A stretch of DNA of 34,591 nt, taken from Alphaproteobacteria bacterium. Its GTDB lineage: Bacteria > Pseudomonadota > Alphaproteobacteria > SMXS01. Made by a program: the position numbers and the translations under genes. Positions 28,375 to 34,591 of the stretch are shown here, in pieces. Positions within the stretch are counted from its first letter, which is position 1. Every line of letters begins with the position of its first letter. The notes under the pieces are model-generated. The model made no database searches. It saw only the letters and a list, made by a program, of their open reading frames with translations, and was not told the DNA's origin. The DNA is taken from positions 1-34,591 of the forward strand of contig JAURPT010000081.1 of assembly GCA_030836535.1 (NCBI GenBank), read 5' to 3'.

Positions 28375-29436
28375 ATGCCCGCATTTTCCCGACAGAAGAA
28401 CCGCAGAAGTGGTGGCGATCACTGGCCAGGCTTTGTCGATGCTCTGTCATCGCTGCTCTTGGTGATCATTTTCCTGCTGTCGATGTTCGTACTGGCACAG
28501 GTGTTCCTCAGCCAGACGGTGTCGGGGCAGGATGAAGAACTGTCGCGCCTCAATGAAACGATTGATCAGTTGCAACGTTCCCTCGCCATGGAACGAGAAG
28601 AAGCCGCGAATATGCGACTGAACCTGGCGCAGCTTTCAGCCTCTTTGCAGACCGCCAATCTGGAACGCGAAGAGTTGGAAACCAAAGTTATGTCGCTGGA
28701 AAGTGCCCTACGTGAAGCCCAGGGTAATATTGCCAATAGCCAGCAACAGCAGGGACAGATCGCCGCGCTGGAAGGCCAATTGCGAGACCGGCAGTCCAAA
28801 CTGAAGGCTGCCCGCGACGAGGTGCAGCTGTTGAGCCAGCAGATCGCCGCCCTGCGTCAACAGCTCGCCCGGTTGGAAGCCGCGCTGATCGCTTCGGAAA
28901 AACGCGACAAGGAACAGCAGGCCATTATCTCTGACCTCGGCAAGCGACTGAATGTGGCACTTGCCCAGCGGGTGCATGAGCTGGCCGGCTATCGGTCAGA
29001 ATTTTTCGGTCGGCTGCGGGAAGCTATTGGCAAACAGCCCGGCATCCAAATTGTCGGGGACCGCTTTGTCATGCAATCCGAGGTCTTGTTCGGCTCTGGC
29101 TCGGCATCTTTGAACCCCGCGGGCAAGGCTGAGCTGAATACGCTGGCAACAACCCTGCGGGGCGTCATTGGCCGCATTCCGCCAGAGATCAACTGGGTGC
29201 TGCGTGTCGATGGCCATACAGACCCTGTACCCATCAACACGGCCCTGTTCCCATCAAACTGGGAACTGTCGACGGCACGTGCTACGGCAGTGGTACGCTA
29301 TCTGGTCAGCCAGGGCATCCCGCCAAACCGACTTGCGGCTACTGGCTTTGGTGAATTCCAGCCGATTACCAATGACACGGGGGCAGAGGCGAACCGCCGC
29401 AACCGTCGTATAGAATTTATGCTAACCCAGCGCTAG
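28375..29436 (+). CDS. MotB-like OmpA-domain protein with long coiled coil
   Basis: The 353-residue protein has one N-terminal membrane helix, FVDALSSLLLVIIFLLSMFVLAQVF (about 20-44), with Asp22 at the position of the proton-binding Asp of MotB/TolR. A coiled coil of some 150 residues follows (about 50-205, Gln/Glu/Leu heptads). The C-terminal OmpA-like peptidoglycan-binding domain (about 225-353) has VLRVDGHTDPVPI, NWELSTARATAVVRYL and NRRIEFML intact. The very long coiled coil, compared with flagellar MotB, would span the periplasm. It overlaps the convergent ABC exporter gene by 20 nt. Confidence 0.85.
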   Translation: MPAFSRQKNRRSGGDHWPGFVDALSSLLLVIIFLLSMFVLAQVFLSQTVSGQDEELSRLNETIDQLQRSLAMEREEAANMRLNLAQLSASLQTANLEREELETKVMSLESALREAQGNIANSQQQQGQIAALEGQLRDRQSKLKAARDEVQLLSQQIAALRQQLARLEAALIASEKRDKEQQAIISDLGKRLNVALAQRVHELAGYRSEFFGRLREAIGKQPGIQIVGDRFVMQSEVLFGSGSASLNPAGKAELNTLATTLRGVIGRIPPEINWVLRVDGHTDPVPINTALFPSNWELSTARATAVVRYLVSQGIPPNRLAATGFGEFQPITNDTGAEANRRNRRIEFMLTQR

Positions 29437-31267
29437 CAGCCGCTTCTGCTGCCTTGCGCTCTGTACCGAACTGCAAGTCTGCCAAACGGGCATAAAGCCC
29501 ACCCTGTTCCATCAGTTCCGCGTGGTTGCCCTGGGCAACCAGATGCCCTTGGTCGATCACCAGAATACGGTCTGCCTGCAATACGGTTGCCAGCCGGTGG
29601 GCGATCACCAGCGTTGTGCGGTTTTCCATCAGGCGTTCGAGTGCCTGCTGAACCAGTTGTTCACTTTGGGCGTCTAGCGCGCTGGTTGCTTCATCCAGCA
29701 GCAGAATGGGCGGGTTTCGCAGGATGGCACGCGCAATGGCAATGCGCTGCCGCTGGCCGCCAGACAGGCGCACGCCCCGCTCACCCAGTTCCGTCTGCAG
29801 GCCATCGGGCAGATCATTGATGAACTCATCAACCGCAGCCGCTTTGATCGCCGCCTGGATATCTTCATCGCTGGCGTCGGGCCGACCATAGCGCACGTTC
29901 TCCAGCACACTGGCGGCAAAGATCATCGTATCCTGCGGCACAATACCCATGCGCTGACGCACATCTGCAGGGTCGGCCAGGGCCGCGTCAACGCCGTCGA
30001 CCATGATACGGCCGCCCTGGATGTTGTAGAAACGCTGCAGCAGCTGGAACACCGTACTCTTACCCGCGCCAGACGGCCCAACCAGCGCCACGGTCTCACC
30101 GGGTTGAATATCAATCGAAAGGCCGTGCAAGGCCGCCGAATCCGGTCGCGAAGGATAATGGAACGTCACATCCTCAAATAATACGGAGCCAAGTGGCTCC
30201 GCAGGTAGCGGGATCGGATTTTCTGGTGCCGCGATCTCCGGCACAACAGAGACAAGCTCCAGCATCCGCCCCGCCGCACCGGCAGCGCGCAATAGCTCAC
30301 CATAACTTTCGCTGACACCGATAACAGCGCCAGCGACCACAATGGCATAGAACACGAATTGTGCCAGTTCACCGGCCATAAGTTCCCCGGTGATCACGTC
30401 ACCTGCGCCAACCCACAGCACCAGAACAATGGCCCCAACCGCCAGCATGATGACGACAAAGGTCATGGCCGCGCGCATACGAATACGACGAAAGGCCGTA
30501 TCAAAAGTCCGTTCAACAATGCGGCTGAAAAAGTGTCGATCTTCCTGCTCGTGATTGAAAGACTGGATCGTCTGGGTTGCCCCGAAACTTTCTGTCACCA
30601 CCGCGCCAAGGTCTGCAATGCGGTCCTGCGAGGACCGGGACAGGTTCCGCACCCGGCGACCCAGCACCAGAATCGGTACGATAACCAACGGCACCGCCAG
30701 CAAGACCAGGCCGGTCAGTTTCAGGCTTGTCAGCGCCAGTCCGATCGTGCCGCCAACCGCCGTAAAAGTACTACGCAGGGCAATAGAGGCGCTGGAACCC
30801 ACGACAGACTGGATCAGCGTTGTATCTGCGGTCAGGCGCGAGGCGATTTCACCCGAGCGATTCTCTTCAAAAAAGGCGGGACTCAATGAAATGACATGGT
30901 TGTAGACACGGGCCCGCATATCGGCGACCACCCGCTCGCCAAGCCACGAAACAAAAGCAAACCGAACAGCTGTTGCCAGCGCCAGCACCATGACAACAAT
31001 GAACAGGCTGAAAAACTGACTATTGATCGATTCGAGGCCTTCAGCGCTGAAGCCATAATCGACCATATTGCGCAAGGCAGGCCCAAAGGTCAGCACCGCA
31101 GCCACCGCAACCACAAGCGCAACAAGCGCCCCAAACACCACCAACTTGTATGGTTTGAGGAACTGGCCAATGAATCGCAGCTGGCCGATATCGCGACGCG
31201 GGGCATCCCCGAACACAGGGGTGGCCTGCGGGTTTACGTCTTCTGAAGTTTCAACAATTGTACTCAT
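29417..31267 (-). CDS. MsbA-type ABC exporter (fused permease and ATPase)
   Basis: From the ATG at 31267 (AAGG 6 nt upstream) this is a 616-residue half-transporter that should act as a homodimer. Six membrane helices make up the N-terminal part (about 30-330). The ATPase has Walker A GPSGAGKST, signature LSGGQRQRIAIARA, Walker B ILLLDEATSALD and switch IAHRL. It looks like the MsbA-related group (TIGR02204-like) found in alphaproteobacteria, but the substrate (lipid, LPS core or drug) cannot be told. It is divergent from rpmE, and its 3' end overlaps the MotB-like gene tail to tail by 20 nt. Confidence 0.92.
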   Translation of the reverse strand: MSTIVETSEDVNPQATPVFGDAPRRDIGQLRFIGQFLKPYKLVVFGALVALVVAVAAVLTFGPALRNMVDYGFSAEGLESINSQFFSLFIVVMVLALATAVRFAFVSWLGERVVADMRARVYNHVISLSPAFFEENRSGEIASRLTADTTLIQSVVGSSASIALRSTFTAVGGTIGLALTSLKLTGLVLLAVPLVIVPILVLGRRVRNLSRSSQDRIADLGAVVTESFGATQTIQSFNHEQEDRHFFSRIVERTFDTAFRRIRMRAAMTFVVIMLAVGAIVLVLWVGAGDVITGELMAGELAQFVFYAIVVAGAVIGVSESYGELLRAAGAAGRMLELVSVVPEIAAPENPIPLPAEPLGSVLFEDVTFHYPSRPDSAALHGLSIDIQPGETVALVGPSGAGKSTVFQLLQRFYNIQGGRIMVDGVDAALADPADVRQRMGIVPQDTMIFAASVLENVRYGRPDASDEDIQAAIKAAAVDEFINDLPDGLQTELGERGVRLSGGQRQRIAIARAILRNPPILLLDEATSALDAQSEQLVQQALERLMENRTTLVIAHRLATVLQADRILVIDQGHLVAQGNHAELMEQGGLYARLADLQFGTERKAAEAAASAGLA

Positions 31268-31390
31268 TGCATGCCTTGCAGTTGCCGCTCTGTGGCAAAA
31301 TTTGCACCCTCTTAACAATAGGGTGGCGTCAGAGCAACCAACAGGCGTAATCCTGCACAGAAAGATTGCACAATCATGCCCATAATCGCC

Positions 31391-31419
31391 TTGCGCAGCC
31401 GCGACGGGGGATGTATACA
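31391..31419 (+). promoter_or_regulatory. Sigma70-type promoter for rpmE
   Basis: TTGCGC (31391-31396), 17 nt, TATACA (31414-31419). A start near 31426 leaves a short leader with GGAG before the ATG at 31447. Spacing is optimal and the -10 is close to consensus. Confidence 0.6.
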
Positions 31420-31446
31420 GTCGCCCGCACAGAGTGGAGCAAACCC

Positions 31447-31665
31447 ATGAAGAACGATATTCATCCCGACTATCACACCATCACGGTGAAGATGACTGAC
31501 GGCACAAGCTTTGAAACGCGCACAACCTGGGGCGCCGAGGGTGACGTTATGACCCTTGATATCGACCCGGCTTCCCACCCGGCCTGGACCGGTGGCTTAA
31601 AGCGTGTTCTGGACACCGGCCAGGTGGCCAAGTTCAACAAGCGTTTTGCTCAGTTCGACATCTAG
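31447..31665 (+). CDS. rpmE: 50S ribosomal protein L31 (cysteine-free type)
   Basis: This 72-residue protein ([20 protein letters not shown] onward, with SHPAWTG in the second half) matches alphaproteobacterial L31. It contains no cysteine, so it is the zinc-independent (C-minus) form, which does not need the zinc-ribbon. It is transcribed on its own, with a strong promoter upstream and a strong terminator at 31703-31728. Divergent from the ABC exporter gene. Confidence 0.97.
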   Translation: MKNDIHPDYHTITVKMTDGTSFETRTTWGAEGDVMTLDIDPASHPAWTGGLKRVLDTGQVAKFNKRFAQFDI

Positions 31666-31702
31666 TCGGCAATACGCATATCGGCTGGAAACAGCCTGGA
31701 AG

Positions 31703-31728
31703 TGGCGCCTGCGGGCGCCATTTTTTTT
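31703..31728 (+). terminator. Rho-independent terminator of rpmE
   Basis: TGGCGCC-TGCG-GGCGCCA (7-bp perfect stem, 4-nt loop, 31703-31720) followed directly by eight Ts (31721-31728). It lies 37 nt after the rpmE stop. Very strong signal. Confidence 0.93.
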
Positions 31729-31753
31729 GGCTGGTCACCGCCATAAGCCCCCT

Positions 31754-31781
31754 CTTGAAACAGCGCGGAAACTCCCCATCT
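31754..31781 (+). promoter_or_regulatory. RpoH (sigma32) heat-shock promoter of hsp20
   Basis: CTTGAAA (31754-31760), 13 nt, CCCCATCT (31774-31781). This is an essentially perfect match to the heat-shock consensus CTTGAAA-N11-15-CCCCATNT. Transcription would begin near 31788-31790, at the first hairpin of the downstream thermometer. It lies just after the rpmE terminator. Confidence 0.9.
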
Positions 31782-31788
31782 AATGTCT

Positions 31789-31870
31789 GCAGGTGCCATA
31801 ATGGGCCTGCATGACCATAGGCCCGACCGATTGGTGGGCCCCTACTTATTGCTCAAGAGGAGAATAAGCC
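31789..31870 (+). promoter_or_regulatory. ROSE-like RNA thermometer in the hsp20 leader
   Basis: The 82-nt leader folds into three consecutive hairpins. Hairpin 1 is GCAGG...CCTGC with inner CCA/TGG (31789-31810), and hairpin 2 is GGCCC...GGGCC with inner ACC/GGT (31820-31840). Hairpin 3 is CTTATT-G-CTC paired to GAG-AATAAG with a 5-nt loop (31845-31868). The third stem has a single bulged G and buries the AGGAG ribosome site two bases before the ATG. A UUGCU-type strand with an unpaired G opposite the Shine-Dalgarno is the hallmark of ROSE elements, which melt on heating. Known ROSE elements sit before small heat-shock genes of alphaproteobacteria. Confidence 0.85.
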
Positions 31871-32341
31871 ATGCGTATGTTCGATACGTCCCCCCTGTTG
31901 CGGTCCAGTGTTGGATTCGACAATTTAAACCGCCTGTTCGACACGGCCACGCGCCAGGACACAGGCAACGGTTACCCGCCCTATAACATCGAAAAACTCA
32001 GTGACGACGCCTATCGCATTTCCATGGCCGTCGCTGGCTTCCGCGAAAGCGAATTGGATGTCGTCGTTCATGATGGTGTGCTGGAGGTCTCCGGCAAGGC
32101 CAACGCAGACAATGACGACACTGAAGACAAGGAAACCTCTGTCTACCTGCATCGCGGCATTGCCAAGCGCGCCTTTACCCGTCGCTTTACATTGGCCGAC
32201 ACGATCAAGGTGACCGGCGCAGGCCTGGAAGATGGCCTGCTGCATGTCGACCTGGTGCGCGAAATCCCGGAAGAACGCAAACCGCGCCAGATCAACATTT
32301 CTTCTGGCACCCAGAGGGTCATTGACCACGAAGCAGCCTAA
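31871..32341 (+). CDS. Small heat-shock protein Hsp20 (IbpA type)
   Basis: This 156-residue ATP-independent holdase forms oligomers that keep denatured proteins in a refoldable state. The N-terminus MRMFDTSPLLRSSVGFDNLNRLFD matches bacterial IbpA/HspH-type proteins. The alpha-crystallin domain (about 36-135) includes YPPYNIEKLSDDAYRISMAVAGF, LEVSGKANADN and the HRGIAKRAFTRRFTLAD segment. The leader carries a heat-shock promoter and a ROSE-like element, so expression should be heat-induced at both transcription and translation. It ends in its own terminator. Confidence 0.96.
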   Translation: MRMFDTSPLLRSSVGFDNLNRLFDTATRQDTGNGYPPYNIEKLSDDAYRISMAVAGFRESELDVVVHDGVLEVSGKANADNDDTEDKETSVYLHRGIAKRAFTRRFTLADTIKVTGAGLEDGLLHVDLVREIPEERKPRQINISSGTQRVIDHEAA

Positions 32342-32364
32342 ACGTTCGCTGCCAAACATGTTCA

Positions 32365-32394
32365 AGCCCCCTGCTCTAGGGCGGGGGGCTTTTT
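32365..32394 (+). terminator. Rho-independent terminator of hsp20
   Basis: AGCCCCC pairs with GGGGGCT (7 bp, 32365-32371 with 32384-32390), followed by TTTTATTT. It lies 24 nt after the hsp20 stop. Confidence 0.88.
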
Positions 32395-32415
32395 ATTTGG
32401 GCGTCGCAGATGCTG

Positions 32416-32456
32416 AAAAAAGGTTGGGCCACCCGTCTTTCGACAGAGTGGCCCAA
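32416..32456 (-). terminator. Rho-independent terminator of the DUF1192 transcript
   Basis: On the minus strand a perfect 9-bp stem TTGGGCCAC/GTGGCCCAA (32456-32448 with 32432-32424) encloses a small GTC-GAAA-GAC hairpin. It is followed by CC and then six Ts (32421-32416). It lies 80 nt beyond the DUF1192 stop, leaving a structured 3' region in between. Confidence 0.8.
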
Positions 32457-32535
32457 GTTTGGGGAGTTCAGATCGATCGTGGGAGGGTTGCGATCAAACT
32501 GTGCAAACCATAGCGCTCTCAATCTGAACAGAAGA

Positions 32536-32727
32536 TTAACGGAAAAACTTTTCCGCCTCCGACTGGCCCGATTGTTTACGTTCAATCGCCAATTCTGTTC
32601 GGACAATCTCTGCTTTGAGCAGTGAAACGCGTTCTTCAAGCTCAAATACGGAGAGGTCATCGAGCGATTCGGTGGCCAGGCTGGCTGCCCCGCTATCGCC
32701 TGTATTCTGTGGTTCATCAAAGTCCAT
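32536..32727 (-). CDS. DUF1192-like small protein
   Basis: From ATG 32727 this is a 63-residue protein: an acidic, flexible N-terminus (MDFDEPQNTGDSG), then SLDDLSVFELEERVSLLKAEIVRTE, a short amphipathic or coiled-coil helix, and the end AEKFFR. These features match the DUF1192 family of small alphaproteobacterial proteins, of unknown function. GGGAG precedes the ATG. It is divergent from the quinone oxidoreductase gene (68-nt gap), a common arrangement in alphaproteobacteria. Confidence 0.8.
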   Translation of the reverse strand: MDFDEPQNTGDSGAASLATESLDDLSVFELEERVSLLKAEIVRTELAIERKQSGQSEAEKFFR

Positions 32728-32795
32728 TTTCTGCTCCCTCATCAAAGTGGGTCTGCTATATAGATTTCATCCAAATTCCAACGAAAGAGCAAGAT

Positions 32796-33797
32796 ATGTC
32801 TTCGCTGCCCAGCGTTGCCCCCGCTATTCAGGTAACGAGCCCAGGTGGGGTTGAAAACATGCAATTGGTTGACCTGCCGGTGCCCGAATATGGCCCCGAT
32901 GATGTGCTGATCCGCATTCATGCCGCCGGTGTGAACCGTGCAGATGCCGTCCAGCGCATGGGTCAATACCCGCCACCCCCGGGCGAATCAGATATCCTGG
33001 GGCTTGAAGTCGCCGGAACAATTGCCGCCGTGGGCAGTAATGTCAGCGGCTATAGTGTGGGTGACGAGGTTTGCGCTCTGCTCGCAGGGGGCGGCTATGC
33101 CACCTATTGCCGGGTTGATGCGCGCCAATTACTGCCCATTCCCAAAGGCTATTCCATGATCCAGGCAGCCGCCCTGCCGGCGTTCTTTATGACGGTGTGG
33201 ACCAATTGGTTTGACCTGGGCAGATTGCAGGAAGGAGAAACCTTTCTGATCCATGGCGGCTCCTCGGGCATTGGCACATCTGCGATCATGCTGGCCGCCC
33301 ATCGCGGGGCCAAAGTATTCGCCACCGCCGGCACTACAGACAAGTGCAAGGCCTGCGAAGATTTGGGCGCAACCCGTGCCATCAACTACCGCGAAGAAGA
33401 TTTCGTGGAGGTCATCAAGACCGAAACCGGGGGAGAAGGCGTTGACGTCGTACTCGACATGGTCGGCGGTGACTATATCCAGCGCGACCTGGGCATGATG
33501 AAGCCCGGCGGACGGCATGTTTCCATTGCCTTCCTCGCAGGCCCCATGGCCAACATTTCCGTTGTCGATATTATGCTGAAGCGGTTGACGGTTACCGGCT
33601 CCACCCTTCGTGCCCGCCCGGTTGAATTCAAGCAGTCCGTCGCTCAATCCGTATTGGAGAATGTGTGGCCTGCGCTGGAAGCAGGTGCGTTTGAACCCAT
33701 TATCGATTCGACGTTCCCCCTGGCCGAAGCCGCCAAAGCCCACGAGCGGATCGAATCCAGCGTGCATATCGGGAAAATTATCCTGACCGTAGATTAG
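32796..33797 (+). CDS. NAD(P)H quinone oxidoreductase, zinc-free MDR family (PIG3-like)
   Basis: This 333-residue medium-chain dehydrogenase/reductase has the GroES-like N-terminus (VLIRIHAAGVNRADAVQRMG) and the nucleotide-binding loop HGGSSGIGTSAIMLAAHRGAKV near residue 150. The C-terminus contains FPLAEAAKAHERIESSVHIGKI, typical of the quinone reductase subfamily TIGR02824. The zinc ligands of alcohol dehydrogenases are absent. The family uses NADPH to reduce quinones or enones. ATG 32796 fits the family start; the frame opens further upstream across the divergent promoter region without meaning. Confidence 0.93.
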   Translation: MSSLPSVAPAIQVTSPGGVENMQLVDLPVPEYGPDDVLIRIHAAGVNRADAVQRMGQYPPPPGESDILGLEVAGTIAAVGSNVSGYSVGDEVCALLAGGGYATYCRVDARQLLPIPKGYSMIQAAALPAFFMTVWTNWFDLGRLQEGETFLIHGGSSGIGTSAIMLAAHRGAKVFATAGTTDKCKACEDLGATRAINYREEDFVEVIKTETGGEGVDVVLDMVGGDYIQRDLGMMKPGGRHVSIAFLAGPMANISVVDIMLKRLTVTGSTLRARPVEFKQSVAQSVLENVWPALEAGAFEPIIDSTFPLAEAAKAHERIESSVHIGKIILTVD

Positions 33798-33821
33798 TCG
33801 CTAATTGGCGCAGGGAATGCT

Positions 33822-33849
33822 TTGCTTTAAGGGCTGGTCCGCCTATATA
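33822..33849 (+). promoter_or_regulatory. Sigma70-type promoter for trcR
   Basis: TTGCTT (33822-33827), 16 nt, TATATA (33844-33849). A start near 33856 gives a leader of about 55 nt ending in AGGAGG four bases before the ATG. Confidence 0.55.
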
Positions 33850-33911
33850 TGGGGCTCGCAACGAAATTTGGGCAAAGCAAACCCGCGTCGGTGTGACGCG
33901 TAGGAGGACTC

Positions 33912-34550
33912 ATGGCTTTACCATTGATGCCAAAAGCAACCGCCGTATGGCTGGTCGACAACACCATGTTGTCGTTTGAACAGATCGGTACATTTTGTGG
34001 CCTGCACACGCTGGAAGTACAGGGCATTGCAGATGGCGAGATCGCACAGAATATTACCGGGCTGGACCCCATTGTCGGCAAACAGCTGACAGCAGAAGAA
34101 ATCAAGCGCTGCGAAGATGACCCGTCTGCACAGCTAGAGCTTCTCGAAAGCAACCTGCCTGCCCCGAAGAAACGCCGTGGCCCACGCTATACGCCAGTCT
34201 CCAAGCGCCAGGACCGCCCGGACGCCATTGCCTGGCTGGTGCGCAATCATGAAGAACTGACGGACGCGCAGATCTCTAAGCTGGTCAGCACAACCAAGCC
34301 GACCATTGTCGCCATTCGTGAACGTACCCACTGGAACTATAGCAATCTCAAGCCGACCGACCCGGTTACCCTGGGCCTGTGCACACAGATTGAACTGGAT
34401 GAAGCTATCCAGAAAGCAGCTGATCGCGTTGCCAAAGAGCGCGAAAAGGCTGGCCTGCCACCCTTGGGTGAAGAAGAAGAGACAAATGAGTCTGATCTGG
34501 GCACCGTAACACAGCCCGATATCTGGTCGACACCTGCCTCAGAAGACTAG
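33912..34550 (+). CDS. trcR: Cell cycle transcriptional regulator TrcR (former DUF1013)
   Basis: This 212-residue cytoplasmic protein begins MALPLMPKATAVWLVDNTMLSFEQIG and contains two helix-turn-helix-like segments: LSFEQIGTFCGLHTLEVQGIADGE (about 20-43) and LTDAQISKLVSTTKPTIVAIRE (about 115-136). The latter is followed by RTHWNYSNLKPTDPVTLGLCTQ. The family is conserved and nearly universal in alphaproteobacteria and is annotated as TrcR, a cell-cycle regulator. The tail is acidic (LGEEEETNESD). AGGAGG gives a strong ribosome site and fixes the start. The call rests on recognition of the family and is not otherwise testable here. Confidence 0.88.
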   Translation: MALPLMPKATAVWLVDNTMLSFEQIGTFCGLHTLEVQGIADGEIAQNITGLDPIVGKQLTAEEIKRCEDDPSAQLELLESNLPAPKKRRGPRYTPVSKRQDRPDAIAWLVRNHEELTDAQISKLVSTTKPTIVAIRERTHWNYSNLKPTDPVTLGLCTQIELDEAIQKAADRVAKEREKAGLPPLGEEEETNESDLGTVTQPDIWSTPASED

Positions 34551-34591
34551 CTCAGTATAAATTGCATAAGAAAAGGCCCGCTGATTATTCA

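Noticed and set aside
27304-29436. MotA/MotB-like pair as a Zorya (ZorAB) anti-phage system
   Set aside because: The membrane pair resembles ZorA/ZorB in outline, but no ZorC/ZorD helicase or ZorE nuclease follows; the next gene is a convergent ABC exporter. The setting is housekeeping.
27304-29436. Flagellar motor stator genes motA and motB
   Set aside because: No flagellar gene is near, the channel protein has an added C-terminal region, and the MotB-like coiled coil is far longer than in flagellar MotB.
32622-32795. N-terminal extension of the quinone oxidoreductase frame
   Set aside because: It runs antisense through the DUF1192 gene and the divergent promoter region; the family start is at 32796.
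1-34591. Mobile elements, CRISPR arrays, tRNA or rRNA genes, phage remnants
   Set aside because: No transposase or integrase genes, regularly spaced repeats or tRNA-like cloverleaf were found; composition and gene order are uniformly housekeeping.

Overview
The window is a gene-dense stretch of chromosome from an alphaproteobacterium. Evidence for this is a set of lineage-typical genes and neighbourhoods: a Methanosarcina-type SerC next to SerA, tkt-gap-pgk-fba(class I)-thiE, ruvCAB-ybgC-tolQRAB-pal-cpoB, zapA next to 6S RNA and the 5-formyl-THF cyclo-ligase gene, small DUF4164 and DUF1192 proteins, cysteine-free L31, and the cell-cycle regulator TrcR (former DUF1013). The order within the class cannot be fixed from this window. 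No mobile element, CRISPR array, tRNA or rRNA was seen.

Left part (1-18752, all on the minus strand). In transcriptional order: DUF4164 protein, zapA, 6S RNA, 5-formyl-THF cyclo-ligase, YmdB-like phosphodiesterase; then yebC with its own promoter, ruvC-ruvA-ruvB, ybgC, tolQ-tolR-tolA-tolB, pal, cpoB, tilS, ftsH, folP, glmM, thiD; then a promoter and short leader followed by serC and the start of serA, which runs off the window. Many junctions are 4-base ATGA overlaps. The themes are cell-envelope integrity and division (Tol-Pal, ZapA, FtsH, GlmM), recombination (RuvABC), and one-carbon/serine metabolism (SerC, SerA, FolP, cyclo-ligase).

Middle (18753-29436, plus strand). A strong promoter drives tkt-gap-pgk-fba-thiE, a central-carbon operon with a thiamin gene at its end. 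Next come efp and suhB, and then a three-gene cluster: a periplasmic OmpA-like protein, a MotA/ExbB-like membrane protein and a MotB-like coiled-coil OmpA protein. This looks like a second ion-driven envelope motor besides Tol-Pal; its job is unknown and it is the least described system here.

Right part (29417-34591). An MsbA-type ABC exporter (minus) is divergent from rpmE (plus, with a strong terminator). A small heat-shock gene follows, preceded by a near-perfect heat-shock sigma (RpoH) promoter and a ROSE-like RNA thermometer. Then come a DUF1192 gene (minus) whose 3' region is structured and ends in a terminator, a divergent zinc-free quinone oxidoreductase, and trcR.

The most notable non-coding signals are the hsp20 RpoH promoter plus thermometer, 6S RNA with a promoter inside zapA, a probable RpoH promoter for ftsH, and a structured, possibly sRNA-producing 3' region near 32.4-32.5 kb.
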